The notes beneath the pieces were generated by a model. That model did no database searches. It worked only from the letters and a program-made list of their open reading frames with translations, and was not told the DNA's origin. A stretch of 64,000 bases of DNA from Thermoleophilia bacterium (GTDB lineage: Bacteria > Actinomycetota > Thermoleophilia > Miltoncostaeales > Miltoncostaeaceae), in the NCBI GenBank assembly GCA_009694365.1, contig SHVE01000002.1, positions 124,001 to 188,000 on the forward strand, read 5' to 3'. Positions 24,790 to 33,578 of this stretch are shown in pieces. Both the position numbers and the translations under genes were made by a program. Positions within the stretch are counted from its first letter, which is position 1; each line of letters starts with the position of its first letter.

Positions 24790-25500
24790 ATGGCCACGAT
24801 CGTGTTACTGCACCCCTTCCCGGTCGACGCGTCGTTCTTCGACGACGTCGTTCCCACGCTTGAGGCCGCCGGGCATGAGGTACTACGGCCCGATCTGCCC
24901 GGTTTCGGTGCGCGGGTGCGGGTGCCCGGCTGGACCATCAATGAAGAAGCCGACCGATTGGCCGCTCAGATCCCCGCCGGGTGTGCAGTGGTGGGCCTCT
25001 CCCTCGGGGGCTACCTAGCGCTGTCCCTCGTTACGCGCCACCCGGATCGCGTCGGTGCGCTCGTGCTGGCTGACACCCGCGCCGAGGGCGAAACTCTGGA
25101 CGGGGTCACGAGCCGGTGCGAGACCGCGGCCACGCTCCGCTCTCACGGCAGCGCGGCCTTCCTCAAAGCGTTCGTGCCGCGCGCGCTCGGCCCATCACCC
25201 CGTGCGAGTGTCATCCGGACGCTCGATGCCATCGCGCAACGGCAGGGAGCCGAGGCCATGGCCGATGCCATCCTGGCCATCGCCGAGCGTGACGACTACA
25301 CCTCCGCGCTCGCTGCCATCGGCACGCCCACCTTGGTCATCGTGGGTGAGCACGACGTCGTCACGCCGCCGGCGATCGCGGTGGCCATGGCCGTGGCCAT
25401 CCCGGGCGCCTCGCTGGCGATCGTCGGCGGAGCCGGCCACATGACCGCCCTCGAGGAGCCGACGGAGTTCGCCGAACTGGTCCTGCTGCACCTGGCCTGA
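24790..25500 (+). CDS. Alpha/beta hydrolase
   Basis: 236 aa. Alpha/beta-hydrolase fold with HPFPVDASFFDDVVPTLEAAGHEVLRPDLPGFG, nucleophile elbow VVGLSLGGYLAL (Ser), acid in VIVGEHDVVTPP and His in GGAGHMTALEEP. Catalytic triad complete. It resembles 3-oxoadipate enol-lactonase and similar esterases, but no pathway genes are nearby, so the substrate is open. The preceding 280-bp gap shows nothing clear. Confidence 0.88.
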   Translation: MATIVLLHPFPVDASFFDDVVPTLEAAGHEVLRPDLPGFGARVRVPGWTINEEADRLAAQIPAGCAVVGLSLGGYLALSLVTRHPDRVGALVLADTRAEGETLDGVTSRCETAATLRSHGSAAFLKAFVPRALGPSPRASVIRTLDAIAQRQGAEAMADAILAIAERDDYTSALAAIGTPTLVIVGEHDVVTPPAIAVAMAVAIPGASLAIVGGAGHMTALEEPTEFAELVLLHLA

Positions 25501-25821
25501 CCCCGGTCGGCGAGCGGAGCGGGGTGCCTGACACCTGGGGTACACCCGCCCCCGGTGCATGAGTGGACCGTGGTGTCTGACACCGGAAGTACGCCCGACC
25601 CCGGGCTACCGGGAACGTAAGGGTCTCACACCACGTGTCTGACACCGGAGGTGCGCGCGGCCCCGATGCATGGGCGAATGTTAAGTGCCTGACACCGGGG
25701 GCGTCGGTGGGTTGTCTAGGAAATGCCTGCCCAGAGCCATGTTTATTGACTCAGGGGGCCTCGTGCACCTATCCTCTTCGGCCGCACGTCCCGAACATCC
25801 GCACGTTACCCAGGAGTCTTC
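25501..25821. other. 321-bp gap with four GGTGTCTGACACC-type palindromes
   Basis: Between the two hydrolase genes. The palindromes at 25523-25535, 25572-25584, 25634-25646 and 25684-25696 account for the visible structure. AGGAG for the next gene is at about 25812-25816. Confidence 0.7.
25523..25696. repeat. REP-like array of four 13-bp palindromes
   Basis: Core GGTGTCTGACACC, variants with C for T or a changed first base, at spacings of about 49, 62 and 50 bases. Flanks are partly conserved (..GG.GTACACCCG / ..GAAGTACGCCCG / ..GAGGTGCGCGCG). Palindromes of this kind occur dispersed in many high-GC genomes and are linked elsewhere to TnpA-REP transposases; none is in this window. Confidence 0.75.
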
Positions 25822-26526
25822 TTGCCGTCTCTCCCGCCTGCGATCAACCTGTCGTTCACCATAAGTGGGGATGGCCCGCTCGTCGTCGCACTCCATGATG
25901 TCGGTCGGCCGACGAAAGACCTGAGGAAAGCCCTCAAGCCACTCCTCAGCGACCACCGCCTGATGGTGCCCGAACTCCGCGGTCACGGCGACTCGCCATG
26001 CCCCGCAGGCCCCTGGAGCATCGACGACTTCGCATCCGATGTCGCACGTCTGGTGGCATCGGAGGGCGGTGGCGCAACGATTCTGGGCATCGGCCTTGGC
26101 GGTGCCACGGCACTGGCGCTTACGCTCGGACACCCCGGCCTCGTGGCAGGCCTCCTGCTTTCGGGCATTGGCCCACGTGGCGAGGACCCCGAGGGGCGTG
26201 ACCGCTGGATGCTCATCGCGCGTGCGCTCCGCGAGCGTAACCGTGACGAAGGCCAGGCGCTTGCCGCCGAGGCCATGGCAACCCGCCCGGACTGGCGCGG
26301 GGCTCTCGCGCAGGTGGATGCCCCGGTAGTCATCATTGCGGGCAGCAAGGACAAGGCCGTTCCCACCCAAGACCAGCGGGAGCTAGCCATCTGGCTCCGT
26401 GCCGCCACGTTCGACGTGGTCGACGGCGTAGGTCACGACATGGCGCGGGACGGTGGGACCGACCTGGTCGCCGCGATCCGGCGCATGTCGCTCACCGGCA
26501 CGCCCGGGGTGCTCACCGCGTCGTAA
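25822..26526 (+). CDS. Alpha/beta-hydrolase-fold protein lacking the nucleophile serine
   Basis: 234 aa from a TTG start behind AGGAG. Fold features: PLVVALHDVGRPTKDLRKALKPLL, VPELRGHGDSPCPAGPWSIDDFASDVARL, VVIIAGSKDKAVPTQDQ (acid) and DGVGHDMARDGG (His). The nucleophile elbow reads GIGLGG, with G91 where Ser is expected; one base change (AGC to GGC) would do this. The rest is intact, so either the protein has a non-catalytic role or a different residue serves. No frame disruption is seen. The gene has a complete paralogue-like neighbour upstream. Confidence 0.82.
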   Translation: MPSLPPAINLSFTISGDGPLVVALHDVGRPTKDLRKALKPLLSDHRLMVPELRGHGDSPCPAGPWSIDDFASDVARLVASEGGGATILGIGLGGATALALTLGHPGLVAGLLLSGIGPRGEDPEGRDRWMLIARALRERNRDEGQALAAEAMATRPDWRGALAQVDAPVVIIAGSKDKAVPTQDQRELAIWLRAATFDVVDGVGHDMARDGGTDLVAAIRRMSLTGTPGVLTAS

Positions 26527-27060
26527 CTACTGACCGGTGCCGTTCGTCTCGGCCGCGTCGCCATCCGCCGCGTCCTCGACCTCCATCTCGCCGTTCGCGA
26601 TCTGGGAGAGCGCACGGATGACGGTCACACAGAGCGCGTCGCTCACGGCCACCTGCACCGACGAGCCGTCGGCGTCCTGCAGCTGGACGGTCCAGTGCGG
26701 AACGATCCCGATCTCGGGGTTGACGTGCGGCGGGGTCACCGCCACACCCACGAGGCTCTCGATGTTGACACCGAACAGCATGGCGGCCGGAAGGACCGTC
26801 GCCTCCGGCTCCCACTGCTGGGCTTCCGGGGGCATGTCGCCCCGCATCGGCTCGGCTTGGGTGAATGCACCCATGAAGTTCTCCGCGTCCTGTCGGCTGA
26901 CGAATGCGCTCACCTGTACGGACGGGCCACCGAGGAACACGATGAGGGCCGAGGGGATCTCCTCGGGAGACGGCCCCTCCTCGCCCTCGGGCACCTCGAT
27001 CTGTACATCGACCGGCCCGGCCTGGAACCCGGTGGCCTGGAATGCGATGGTCTGACGCAC
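26527..27060 (-). CDS. Conserved-looking protein of unknown function
   Basis: 177 aa, acidic, probably cytoplasmic. No signal peptide or TM. VRQTIAFQATGFQAGPVDVQIEVPEGEEG.. then a beta-rich body with VQVSAFVSRQDAENFMGAF, ..PHWTVQLQDADGSSVQVAVSDALCVTVIRALSQI, and an Asp/Glu-rich tail. I recognise no family. The GTG at 27060 is chosen because GAGAGG lies upstream; the open frame extends to 27150 without a better signal. It is divergent from pabB, whose start is 38 bases away. Confidence 0.65.
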   Translation of the reverse strand: MRQTIAFQATGFQAGPVDVQIEVPEGEEGPSPEEIPSALIVFLGGPSVQVSAFVSRQDAENFMGAFTQAEPMRGDMPPEAQQWEPEATVLPAAMLFGVNIESLVGVAVTPPHVNPEIGIVPHWTVQLQDADGSSVQVAVSDALCVTVIRALSQIANGEMEVEDAADGDAAETNGTGQ

Positions 27061-27084
27061 GTCCGGAACCCTCTCGTCGTGATG

Positions 27085-27090
27085 TAGCGT
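27085..27090 (+). promoter_or_regulatory. -10 box (TAGCGT), leaderless pabB promoter
   Basis: TAGCGT ends eight bases before the ATG at 27099. Confidence 0.55.
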
Positions 27091-27098
27091 CGGCGTCC

Positions 27099-28412
27099 AT
27101 GAGTCAGGACGCCAACGTGAACGCTCTCGCGGGACCCGGCATTCTCGCACGCAGAGGGGGACCGGTGGCGATCCCTCTCACGAAGCGGGTTCCCGCAGAC
27201 CACCTGCTCATGGCCGTATCGCACCTCGACCGCCCGGTCCTAGTGCGCCACTTGGGACGCACCATCGTGGCTGCGTGCCCCGACGAGGTGGCCACCGGCG
27301 CCTCGATCTGGGACGCCCTCCGGCGACCGCAGGGCGTCGTACCGACCGCTGACCCCATGTGCGGCGGCTGGATCGGCCTGCTGGCCGACCGCCTCGCCGG
27401 TACCGTGGAACTCCTGCCCGGTTCGCCCCCGGACGAGGCCGGGCCGCCGGCCGGATCCATCGCCCGGTACCCCGCCGTGTTCGTGGTGGACGACGACGGC
27501 ACCGCAACGTTGGTGGCGGAATCCGAGGGTGATGCTCTCGAGGCACTCCGGGCGGCCGTCATCCACGCCGGGCCGCTGCCACGCGTCCCGCCGCCGGGCT
27601 CGGCCGTGCTCTCATCGTTGCCGGGCGACCTGTACGTGTACGCCGTGGAGCAGGCCCGCGAGCTCATCCGCACCGGAGACGTGTACCAAGTGAACATCGT
27701 GCAGCGGCTCGATGCCGAGTGGACCGGTGGGCCACTGGCGCTGGCGCGGGCGCTGTGGGCCGCCGCCGGCCCGGCACCGCATCGCGCCTATGTCGCGTTG
27801 CCGGAGGGCACGGTGGTGTCGGCCTCGCCCGAACGCATGGTTGCGAGCGATGGTCGTACCGTCTGGAGCGAGCCCATCAAGGGCACCGAGGCCCCGGGTG
27901 ACTTTGCGCGTCTTGCCACCAGCCTCAAGGATCGCGCCGAGCACGTGATGATCGTGGACCTCGTACGCAACGACCTCGGTCGCATCGCCGAGGCCGGCGG
28001 GGTGTCGGTGCCCATTTTGATGGGTCCGCTCAGCACCGCGTACGCCGCCCACATGGTCAGCCACGTCACCGCCCGGCTGCGCCATGACGCAGGGCCGACC
28101 GACGTGCTTCGCGCCGTCTTCCCCGCGGGGTCGGTGACCGGGGCCCCCAAGGTGCGGGCGCTGGAGGTGATCCGCGAGATCGAGCCCGTCGGCCGCGGAC
28201 CCGCGTTTGGCAGCGTGGTGGCCGTGGGCACCGACGAATCGCTCGATGCGAGTGTGACCATCCGCACCGCGTGGATCCCCCGCGACGTCCCCCGCGCCCA
28301 GTACTGGGCGGGGGGCGCCGTCGTGTGGGACTCCGACCCGGTTGCCGAGCGTGCCGAGAGTTGGCGCAAGGCGGCGCCGTTCCTCGCCGCCATCGGCGCC
28401 GAGGTGCCATGA
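27099..28412 (+). CDS. pabB: Aminodeoxychorismate synthase component I
   Basis: Aminates chorismate to 4-amino-4-deoxychorismate on the way to p-aminobenzoate and folate. 437 aa. Chorismate-binding domain in the second half: YVYAVEQARELIRTGDVYQVNIVQRL, VSASPERMV, EPIKGTEAP (the PIKGT type of PabB, not the PIAGT of TrpE), HVMIVDLVRNDLGRIAE, and FPAGSVTGAPKVRALEVI. The stop overlaps pabC (ATGA). The amidotransferase PabA is not in the window. Confidence 0.93.
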   Translation: MSQDANVNALAGPGILARRGGPVAIPLTKRVPADHLLMAVSHLDRPVLVRHLGRTIVAACPDEVATGASIWDALRRPQGVVPTADPMCGGWIGLLADRLAGTVELLPGSPPDEAGPPAGSIARYPAVFVVDDDGTATLVAESEGDALEALRAAVIHAGPLPRVPPPGSAVLSSLPGDLYVYAVEQARELIRTGDVYQVNIVQRLDAEWTGGPLALARALWAAAGPAPHRAYVALPEGTVVSASPERMVASDGRTVWSEPIKGTEAPGDFARLATSLKDRAEHVMIVDLVRNDLGRIAEAGGVSVPILMGPLSTAYAAHMVSHVTARLRHDAGPTDVLRAVFPAGSVTGAPKVRALEVIREIEPVGRGPAFGSVVAVGTDESLDASVTIRTAWIPRDVPRAQYWAGGAVVWDSDPVAERAESWRKAAPFLAAIGAEVP

Positions 28413-29215
28413 GCGTGGTCATGTCCCTCAACGGGTCGCTGGTGGACGCCGACGCCGCCGTGCTCCCCATTACCGATCCCAGCGTCCGCTGGGGCGACGG
28501 CCTGTTTGAGACCATGCGTGCCGAGGGTGGTCGCATACCGCTTCTCGAACGGCATCTCGCCCGCCTCGCCGCGTCCATCGCGGTGCTCGGGCTCGAACCC
28601 GTGCCGTCGGGTTCGGACATCCGCGCGGCGATCGCCACCGTGCTGACCGCCATCGGCCCTGAAGTCCACCGGGTGCGCGTCACCGTGACCACCGGCCCCA
28701 CCCTGCTCGTGGAGGCCACGCCCTACGCGCCGCGGGACGCCGGTACGGGAGTCACCGTGGTGGCGCTGCCCGGAACTTGGTGGCCTAGGAACGAACTGCA
28801 TGAACACAAGACCCTCTCCTACGCCGGCCACCGCCTGGCCCATCGGCGCGCGGTCGCCGCGGGCGCCGACCATGCGCTGCTCATTGACGACGCCGGACGC
28901 CTCGGCGAGAGCGACGCGGCCAACGTGCTGATGGTCATCAACGGCACTCTGGTGACGCCGCCCGTGGAGGGGATCCTCGGAGGGGTCGCCCGCGAAGTGC
29001 TACTGGAAGCCGCCCTCGCCGGAGGCATCGCCACCGAGGTACGCCATGTCCCGGAGGCCGAGTGGCGGAGTGCCGACGAGATGCTGCTGTGCAACGGGCT
29101 GGCCGGGGTCACCCCAGTTCTGGCAATCGATGGCGTACCGGTGGGGGATGGACGACCCGGACCGGTGAGCGATCGTCTGCGCCAGGCCTTTGCGGCGGCG
29201 AGCGGCGGGGCTTAG
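28409..29215 (+). CDS. pabC: Aminodeoxychorismate lyase (class IV PLP enzyme)
   Basis: Splits aminodeoxychorismate into p-aminobenzoate and pyruvate. 268 aa, typical. Class IV fold: ITDPSVRWGDGLFETMRAEGG, PLP lysine K134 in NELHEHKTLSYAGH, ..GADHALLIDDAGRLGESDAANVLMVINGTLVTPP and ILGGVAREVLLEAA. A D- or branched-chain aminotransferase of the same fold is the alternative, but the ATGA overlap with pabB favours PabC. The stop overlaps the convergent PucR gene by four bases. Confidence 0.9.
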   Translation: MSVVMSLNGSLVDADAAVLPITDPSVRWGDGLFETMRAEGGRIPLLERHLARLAASIAVLGLEPVPSGSDIRAAIATVLTAIGPEVHRVRVTVTTGPTLLVEATPYAPRDAGTGVTVVALPGTWWPRNELHEHKTLSYAGHRLAHRRAVAAGADHALLIDDAGRLGESDAANVLMVINGTLVTPPVEGILGGVAREVLLEAALAGGIATEVRHVPEAEWRSADEMLLCNGLAGVTPVLAIDGVPVGDGRPGPVSDRLRQAFAAASGGA

Positions 29216-30864
29216 CCCTTGGTCCCCCGTGCGGCCTTAGTTCCGTGCGCGGGCTTCTCGCGGTTGGGGGGTGTGACCTTGCGACCCAGCAGGCGCATGG
29301 CCTTGAGGCCGAGCGAGAGCTTCTCGCGATCGTCGGTCTTGCCGATGTCGAGACCCGCGAGTTCGGTGATGCGGTCGAGGCGGTAACGGATGGTGTGCCG
29401 ATGGGTGTACAACGTGGCGGCGGTGGCGGCGAGGTTGCAGTCGAGATCGAGATAGGTGGCCACCGTTCCCACCAACTCGGTCTGGTACTGCTCGTCGTAG
29501 CGCACCAGCGGGGCCAAGGTCTGCTCGTAGAAGGCATCGAGTTCCTCGGGTCGATCGGCGAAGACCTGGAACAGCAGTTTGTAGGTACCGGTCTCCTCGA
29601 AGGTCACCACCTCGCCCGTGCGGCCGAGGCGCTCGCCGATACTGAGCGCGAGTTGGGCCTCGTCGATGGCCGACCCCAGCCGTTCCGGATCCATCTGGTG
29701 GCGCGACAGCGCGAGCGTGAGGATGAGGCCGGGCACCGTCGGTCCGGTTGCGGCCAGCAGTCGGCGGGCGAGCGTGTGCGACAGCTCCTCCGGGGTCTCT
29801 CCCTCCTCCCCCTCGGCGCGCGGCGGCAGCAGAATGACCAGCAGATCCTCGTGCCAGTCCACCAGCGCCTTGGGCCAGTGCAGCTCGAGAACACCCCGGG
29901 TCTGCTGCATGAACCGCCGCACGAGGCGCGGGTCGGTGATGACGCGACCCTCGGTGTGTGGATCCTGCAACTTGCCCACCAGTGCGACGGCGCCCTCGGA
30001 GAGGTCGGCGCCGAGGTGACGCGCACGGCGCACGAGCGACTCGCGGCTGACAACCTCGCCCGCCAGGAGTTCCTCCACGAGGTCGCCGCGAAGACGCGCC
30101 TCCGTGTCGACCCGCGTGTTCTCCCGCACGCGCTCCACCAGCAGGGCGTCGGTGAGGGCCGGGAGCGCGGGGTCCAGTGGGGACGGGGTCGGGCCCCACG
30201 TAACGAGAACGCCAGCGAGCACGTCATCACCCTCCAGCCGCATGATGGACGCGCCCGTGATGCCCCCCACCTCGAAGGGGCCGAGCAGCGACGCCGGCCC
30301 GTGACCACGAGCGCCCTCGATGGCATCGCCCAGTGCCTCGTCGCGTACATCGGTGAGGCCTGAGGCCCCCAGCACGTCGAGGTACTCGTTAAGGATGGCC
30401 ACGGGTGCTCCAAGAACCGCGGCCGCCGCTTCGGCGATGCCCGGGACACCACGGCCCGAGATGAGCGCCCGACGAAACGCGGTGCGAGCGTCGCGGTCAC
30501 GGCTCTCACCCGACATCGCGCCCTGAAGGGCGCCGAGGACGTCGCCCCAAGGACGATCGTCGGGGATTCGGATGACCGGCACCTTGGAGGTGCCCGGGAC
30601 CCCGGATCGGGTGACGATCGCCACCACTCCGGCGGGGATCGGTGTCGGCACGCCGGTGGGCGACACCAGTAGAGCACCCGCCTCGGGGCGCGCCCCGGGA
30701 TCGTCGAGCACTAGGGCGCTCACGTAAACGCCGGCGGCGGATCCCTCGGGCACGACCGTGACTCCGTCGAGCGCGGGCAGCGCGAGGATGTCCGCAAGGG
30801 GGCGCCCCACCGGCGCCGATGTGTCATCGGCCACGCCGGATCGGCGGTTTGCGCGAGTGCTCAC
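29212..30864 (-). CDS. PucR-family transcriptional regulator
   Basis: 550 aa. N-terminal PucR-type ligand domain (PLADILALPALDGVTVVPEG..), a middle GAF/GGDEF-like region, and the C-terminal PucR helix-turn-helix (LVGTVATYLDLDCNLAATAATLYTHRHTIRYRLDRITELAGLDI), then a short basic tail. PucR proteins sense nitrogenous metabolites such as purines in other bacteria. Here it is divergent from a type III glutamine synthetase, with a type I enzyme beyond, so control of ammonium assimilation is a reasonable inference. GTG at 30864 is chosen; CATGCT lies six bases upstream. Confidence 0.85.
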   Translation of the reverse strand: MSTRANRRSGVADDTSAPVGRPLADILALPALDGVTVVPEGSAAGVYVSALVLDDPGARPEAGALLVSPTGVPTPIPAGVVAIVTRSGVPGTSKVPVIRIPDDRPWGDVLGALQGAMSGESRDRDARTAFRRALISGRGVPGIAEAAAAVLGAPVAILNEYLDVLGASGLTDVRDEALGDAIEGARGHGPASLLGPFEVGGITGASIMRLEGDDVLAGVLVTWGPTPSPLDPALPALTDALLVERVRENTRVDTEARLRGDLVEELLAGEVVSRESLVRRARHLGADLSEGAVALVGKLQDPHTEGRVITDPRLVRRFMQQTRGVLELHWPKALVDWHEDLLVILLPPRAEGEEGETPEELSHTLARRLLAATGPTVPGLILTLALSRHQMDPERLGSAIDEAQLALSIGERLGRTGEVVTFEETGTYKLLFQVFADRPEELDAFYEQTLAPLVRYDEQYQTELVGTVATYLDLDCNLAATAATLYTHRHTIRYRLDRITELAGLDIGKTDDREKLSLGLKAMRLLGRKVTPPNREKPAHGTKAARGTKG

Positions 30865-31096
30865 GCCCCCAGCATGAAGCACGGCATAGGACCGAACAAG
30901 CGCCGGGGGGGGCGGTTTGTACCCATGCACAACCGCCCGGCACCCCGTGTTGGCCCCGGCGACGGTCCCAGTGAGGCCCAACAGCCGTATTGTCTAAGAG
31001 CCGGATCGTCGATTCCGGCGTGCGATGCGATTCCCGGGGGCGTTCATGAGGCCCATACCCATCGCGCGAATACGTGCCAGGAGGACGGACGAACCG

Positions 31097-33244
31097 ATGC
31101 CAACCCGACAGAAGAACGTGGGCGCCGCCCAGTGGTTCCCGGATGGAGATGGGGTCGAGATCCTCGATCTCACCATGCCCGACAACAACGTCTTCGGGGA
31201 GAACGTGTTCGGCCCCGCGGCACAGCGCGCGCGCCTACCGAAGGCCGTGTACCGCTCACTTCAGGCCGTGATCGAGCGCGGTTCCGAGCTCGATCCCTCC
31301 ATCGCCGATTCCGTGGCGGCGGCCATGAAGGACTGGGCCCTGGCCAAGGGTGCGACCCACTACACGCACTGGTTCCAGCCGCTCACCGGCTCCACCGCCG
31401 AGAAGCATGACTCGTTCTTCGGGCCCACCGGCGAGGGTACGTCGCTTGCCGAGTTCTCGGGCAAGGAGCTTATCCAGGCCGAGCCGGACGCCTCGTCGTT
31501 CCCCACCGGCGGCATCCGTGCCACGTTCGAGGCCCGCGGTTACACCGCATGGGACCCGACGAGCCCAGCCTTCATCTTGGAGAACCCGAACGGAGCGACG
31601 CTCTGCATCCCGTCGGGATTCATGTCGTGGACGGGTGAGGCACTCGACAACAAGATCCCGCTTCTGCGCTCGATGGAAGCCCTGTCGACCGCGGCCATCA
31701 CGGCACTGCGCCTGTTCGGTGACAACGACGCACGCCGGGTGTTCACCACGGTTGGCGCCGAGCAGGAGTACTTCCTGATCGACGAGCAGTACTTCTACGA
31801 GCGCCCCGACCTCATCAACACGGGTCGGACGCTGTTTGGCGCAAAGCCCCCCAAGGGCCACGAGCTCGACGACCACTACTTCGGGGCGATCCCGGAGCGC
31901 GTGCTCGCCCTGATGATGGACGTCGAGAACGAGCTCGCCCGCCTGGGCGTGCCGATCAAGACCCGCCACAACGAAGTCGCACCGGCGCAGTACGAGGTGG
32001 CGCCGATCTTCGAGAGTTCGAACGTGAGCGCCGACCACCAGCACCTGACCATGCAGACGCTGCAGCGGGTAGCCCGCCGCTACGGGATGATCTGTCTACT
32101 GCACGAGAAGCCCTTCGCCGGCATCAACGGCTCGGGCAAGCACAACAACTGGTCGATGGGCACCGACACCGGCCTGAACCTGATGGATCCCGGTGACACG
32201 CCCCACGACAACCTGCAGTTCCTGTTCTTCGCCGCGGCCGTCATTCGCGCGGTCGACAAGTACGCCGGCCTTCTGCGCGCCTCGGTGGCGACCGCCGGGC
32301 AGGATCACCGTCTGGGTGCCAACGAGGCTCCGCCAGCCATCATCTCCATCTACCTCGGGGCCGAGATCCAGACGGTCATGGAGGCCTGTGCCAGCGGCAA
32401 GGTGATGAAGAGCACGCCACGGTCGTTCCTGGGCCTTGGGACACCGGTCTTGCCGGCGATGCCGCTGCACGCGGGAGACCGGAACCGCACGAGCCCGTTC
32501 GCCTTCACCGGGAACAAGTTCGAGTTCCGGGCGGTTGGCTCGAACCAGGAACTCGGCATGGCCAACACCGTTCTCAACACCATCGTGGCCGAGTCGATCG
32601 AGTACATGGCGGGCGAGCTCAAGAAGAAGGTCGCCCGGCGTGGTGCCAACGCCGACACCGCCGTGGTCGAGGTGGTGCGGGACGTCTACAAGGCCCACGG
32701 CCGCGTCGTGTTCGACGGCGACAACTACTCCGATGCGTGGCACGCGGATGCCGAGAAGCGCGGCCTCCTCAACCTGCGCACCACCCCGGAGGCCCTGCCG
32801 CAGTTCGTCACGCCGTCCGCCATCGCGGTGTTCGCCAAGTACAAGGTGCTCGACAAGCGTGAGCTGTCGGCACGCTACGACGTCTACGTCGAGCAGTACA
32901 TCGCCAAGGTCACCATCGAGGCCGAAACCGCCGCGAACATGGCGCGCACACTCCTCCTCCCTGCCGCACTCCGGCACATCGAGCTGTGCGAGGGGGCGGG
33001 CATCGAGGATCTGACAGCCGAGGTGACGGGCCTCACGCAGGAGTTTGTCACGACGATCAGGGCGCTCGAGAAGGTGAACGCCAACCACCCCCACTCAATT
33101 GCCATCAAGCACGCGCAGTACATGCGCGACACGGTGCTCCCCGCCATGGCGGCCGCACGGGTGGCGGGCGACAAACTGGAGGGCATCGTGGCCGACGACC
33201 TGTGGCCGCTTCCCAAGTACCAGGACATGCTGTTCGTGAAGTAG
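31097..33244 (+). CDS. glnN: Glutamine synthetase type III
   Basis: Makes glutamine from glutamate, ammonia and ATP. 715 aa, the large GSIII size. Signatures: [92 protein letters not shown] and [25 protein letters not shown]. The ATG at 31097 is chosen with AGGAGG at 31079-31084; the frame is open to 31025. The 232-bp upstream gap is shared with the divergent PucR gene. A clear terminator hairpin follows. Confidence 0.95.
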   Translation: MPTRQKNVGAAQWFPDGDGVEILDLTMPDNNVFGENVFGPAAQRARLPKAVYRSLQAVIERGSELDPSIADSVAAAMKDWALAKGATHYTHWFQPLTGSTAEKHDSFFGPTGEGTSLAEFSGKELIQAEPDASSFPTGGIRATFEARGYTAWDPTSPAFILENPNGATLCIPSGFMSWTGEALDNKIPLLRSMEALSTAAITALRLFGDNDARRVFTTVGAEQEYFLIDEQYFYERPDLINTGRTLFGAKPPKGHELDDHYFGAIPERVLALMMDVENELARLGVPIKTRHNEVAPAQYEVAPIFESSNVSADHQHLTMQTLQRVARRYGMICLLHEKPFAGINGSGKHNNWSMGTDTGLNLMDPGDTPHDNLQFLFFAAAVIRAVDKYAGLLRASVATAGQDHRLGANEAPPAIISIYLGAEIQTVMEACASGKVMKSTPRSFLGLGTPVLPAMPLHAGDRNRTSPFAFTGNKFEFRAVGSNQELGMANTVLNTIVAESIEYMAGELKKKVARRGANADTAVVEVVRDVYKAHGRVVFDGDNYSDAWHADAEKRGLLNLRTTPEALPQFVTPSAIAVFAKYKVLDKRELSARYDVYVEQYIAKVTIEAETAANMARTLLLPAALRHIELCEGAGIEDLTAEVTGLTQEFVTTIRALEKVNANHPHSIAIKHAQYMRDTVLPAMAAARVAGDKLEGIVADDLWPLPKYQDMLFVK

Positions 33245-33270
33245 CGCGGCATCCGTGCCGCGGCAGGACC

Positions 33271-33294
33271 ACAGGGCGCCTTCGGGCGCCCTGT
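33271..33294 (+). terminator. Terminator hairpin after glnN
   Basis: ACAGGGCGCC, loop TTCG, GGCGCCCTGT: a perfect 10-bp stem with a UUCG tetraloop 26 bases after the stop codon. The T-run is weak (GTCGTTCTC). Confidence 0.85.
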
Positions 33295-33373
33295 GTCGTT
33301 CTCGGTTCGCGGCGAGAACCCGTACACCGGGCCAGAAGTGGACATGCCCGGAACGGTATGACCGTCCCCATAC

Positions 33374-33529
33374 GGTGACTCACACCTTGTCCACAGGCCG
33401 GATCGGCCGTTGGAAAGACGTTGTCCGCCGTCGGCGTGACCGTTTCTGTGTGGAATGACACGGTGGTGTGACGGGTTGACCCTGCGGCAGATCGGCGTGA
33501 GGCGTATCCGTTTCCGTGCGTACTGACCC
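33374..33529. repeat. Dispersed composite repeat, copy 2
   Basis: Blocks 33374-33404 (GGTGACTCACACCTTGTCC..) and 33439-33461 (ACCGTTTCTGTGTGGAATGA..) match copy 1 at 21161-21246 in order and orientation. A third, weaker block lies at 33506-33529 (ATCCGTTTCCGTGCGTACTG..). Confidence 0.7.
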
Positions 33530-33578
33530 GGCGTGGCCTGTTACCGTCGCATCGCGGCACACCGTCTGAAGGGAAGCA

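Larger units (their letters stand above)
33245..33578. other. 334-bp gap between the two glutamine synthetase genes
   Basis: Holds the glnN terminator, copy 2 of the dispersed composite repeat, and an AAGGGAAG ribosome-binding site before glnA. No gene. I looked for actinobacterial GlnR-type boxes (GTnAC/GAAAC at fixed spacing) and did not find a convincing pair. Confidence 0.6.

Noticed and set aside
33360-33578. GlnR operator before glnA
   Set aside because: The GTnAC/GAAAC elements do not occur at the required spacing, and the same repeat is found away from nitrogen genes.
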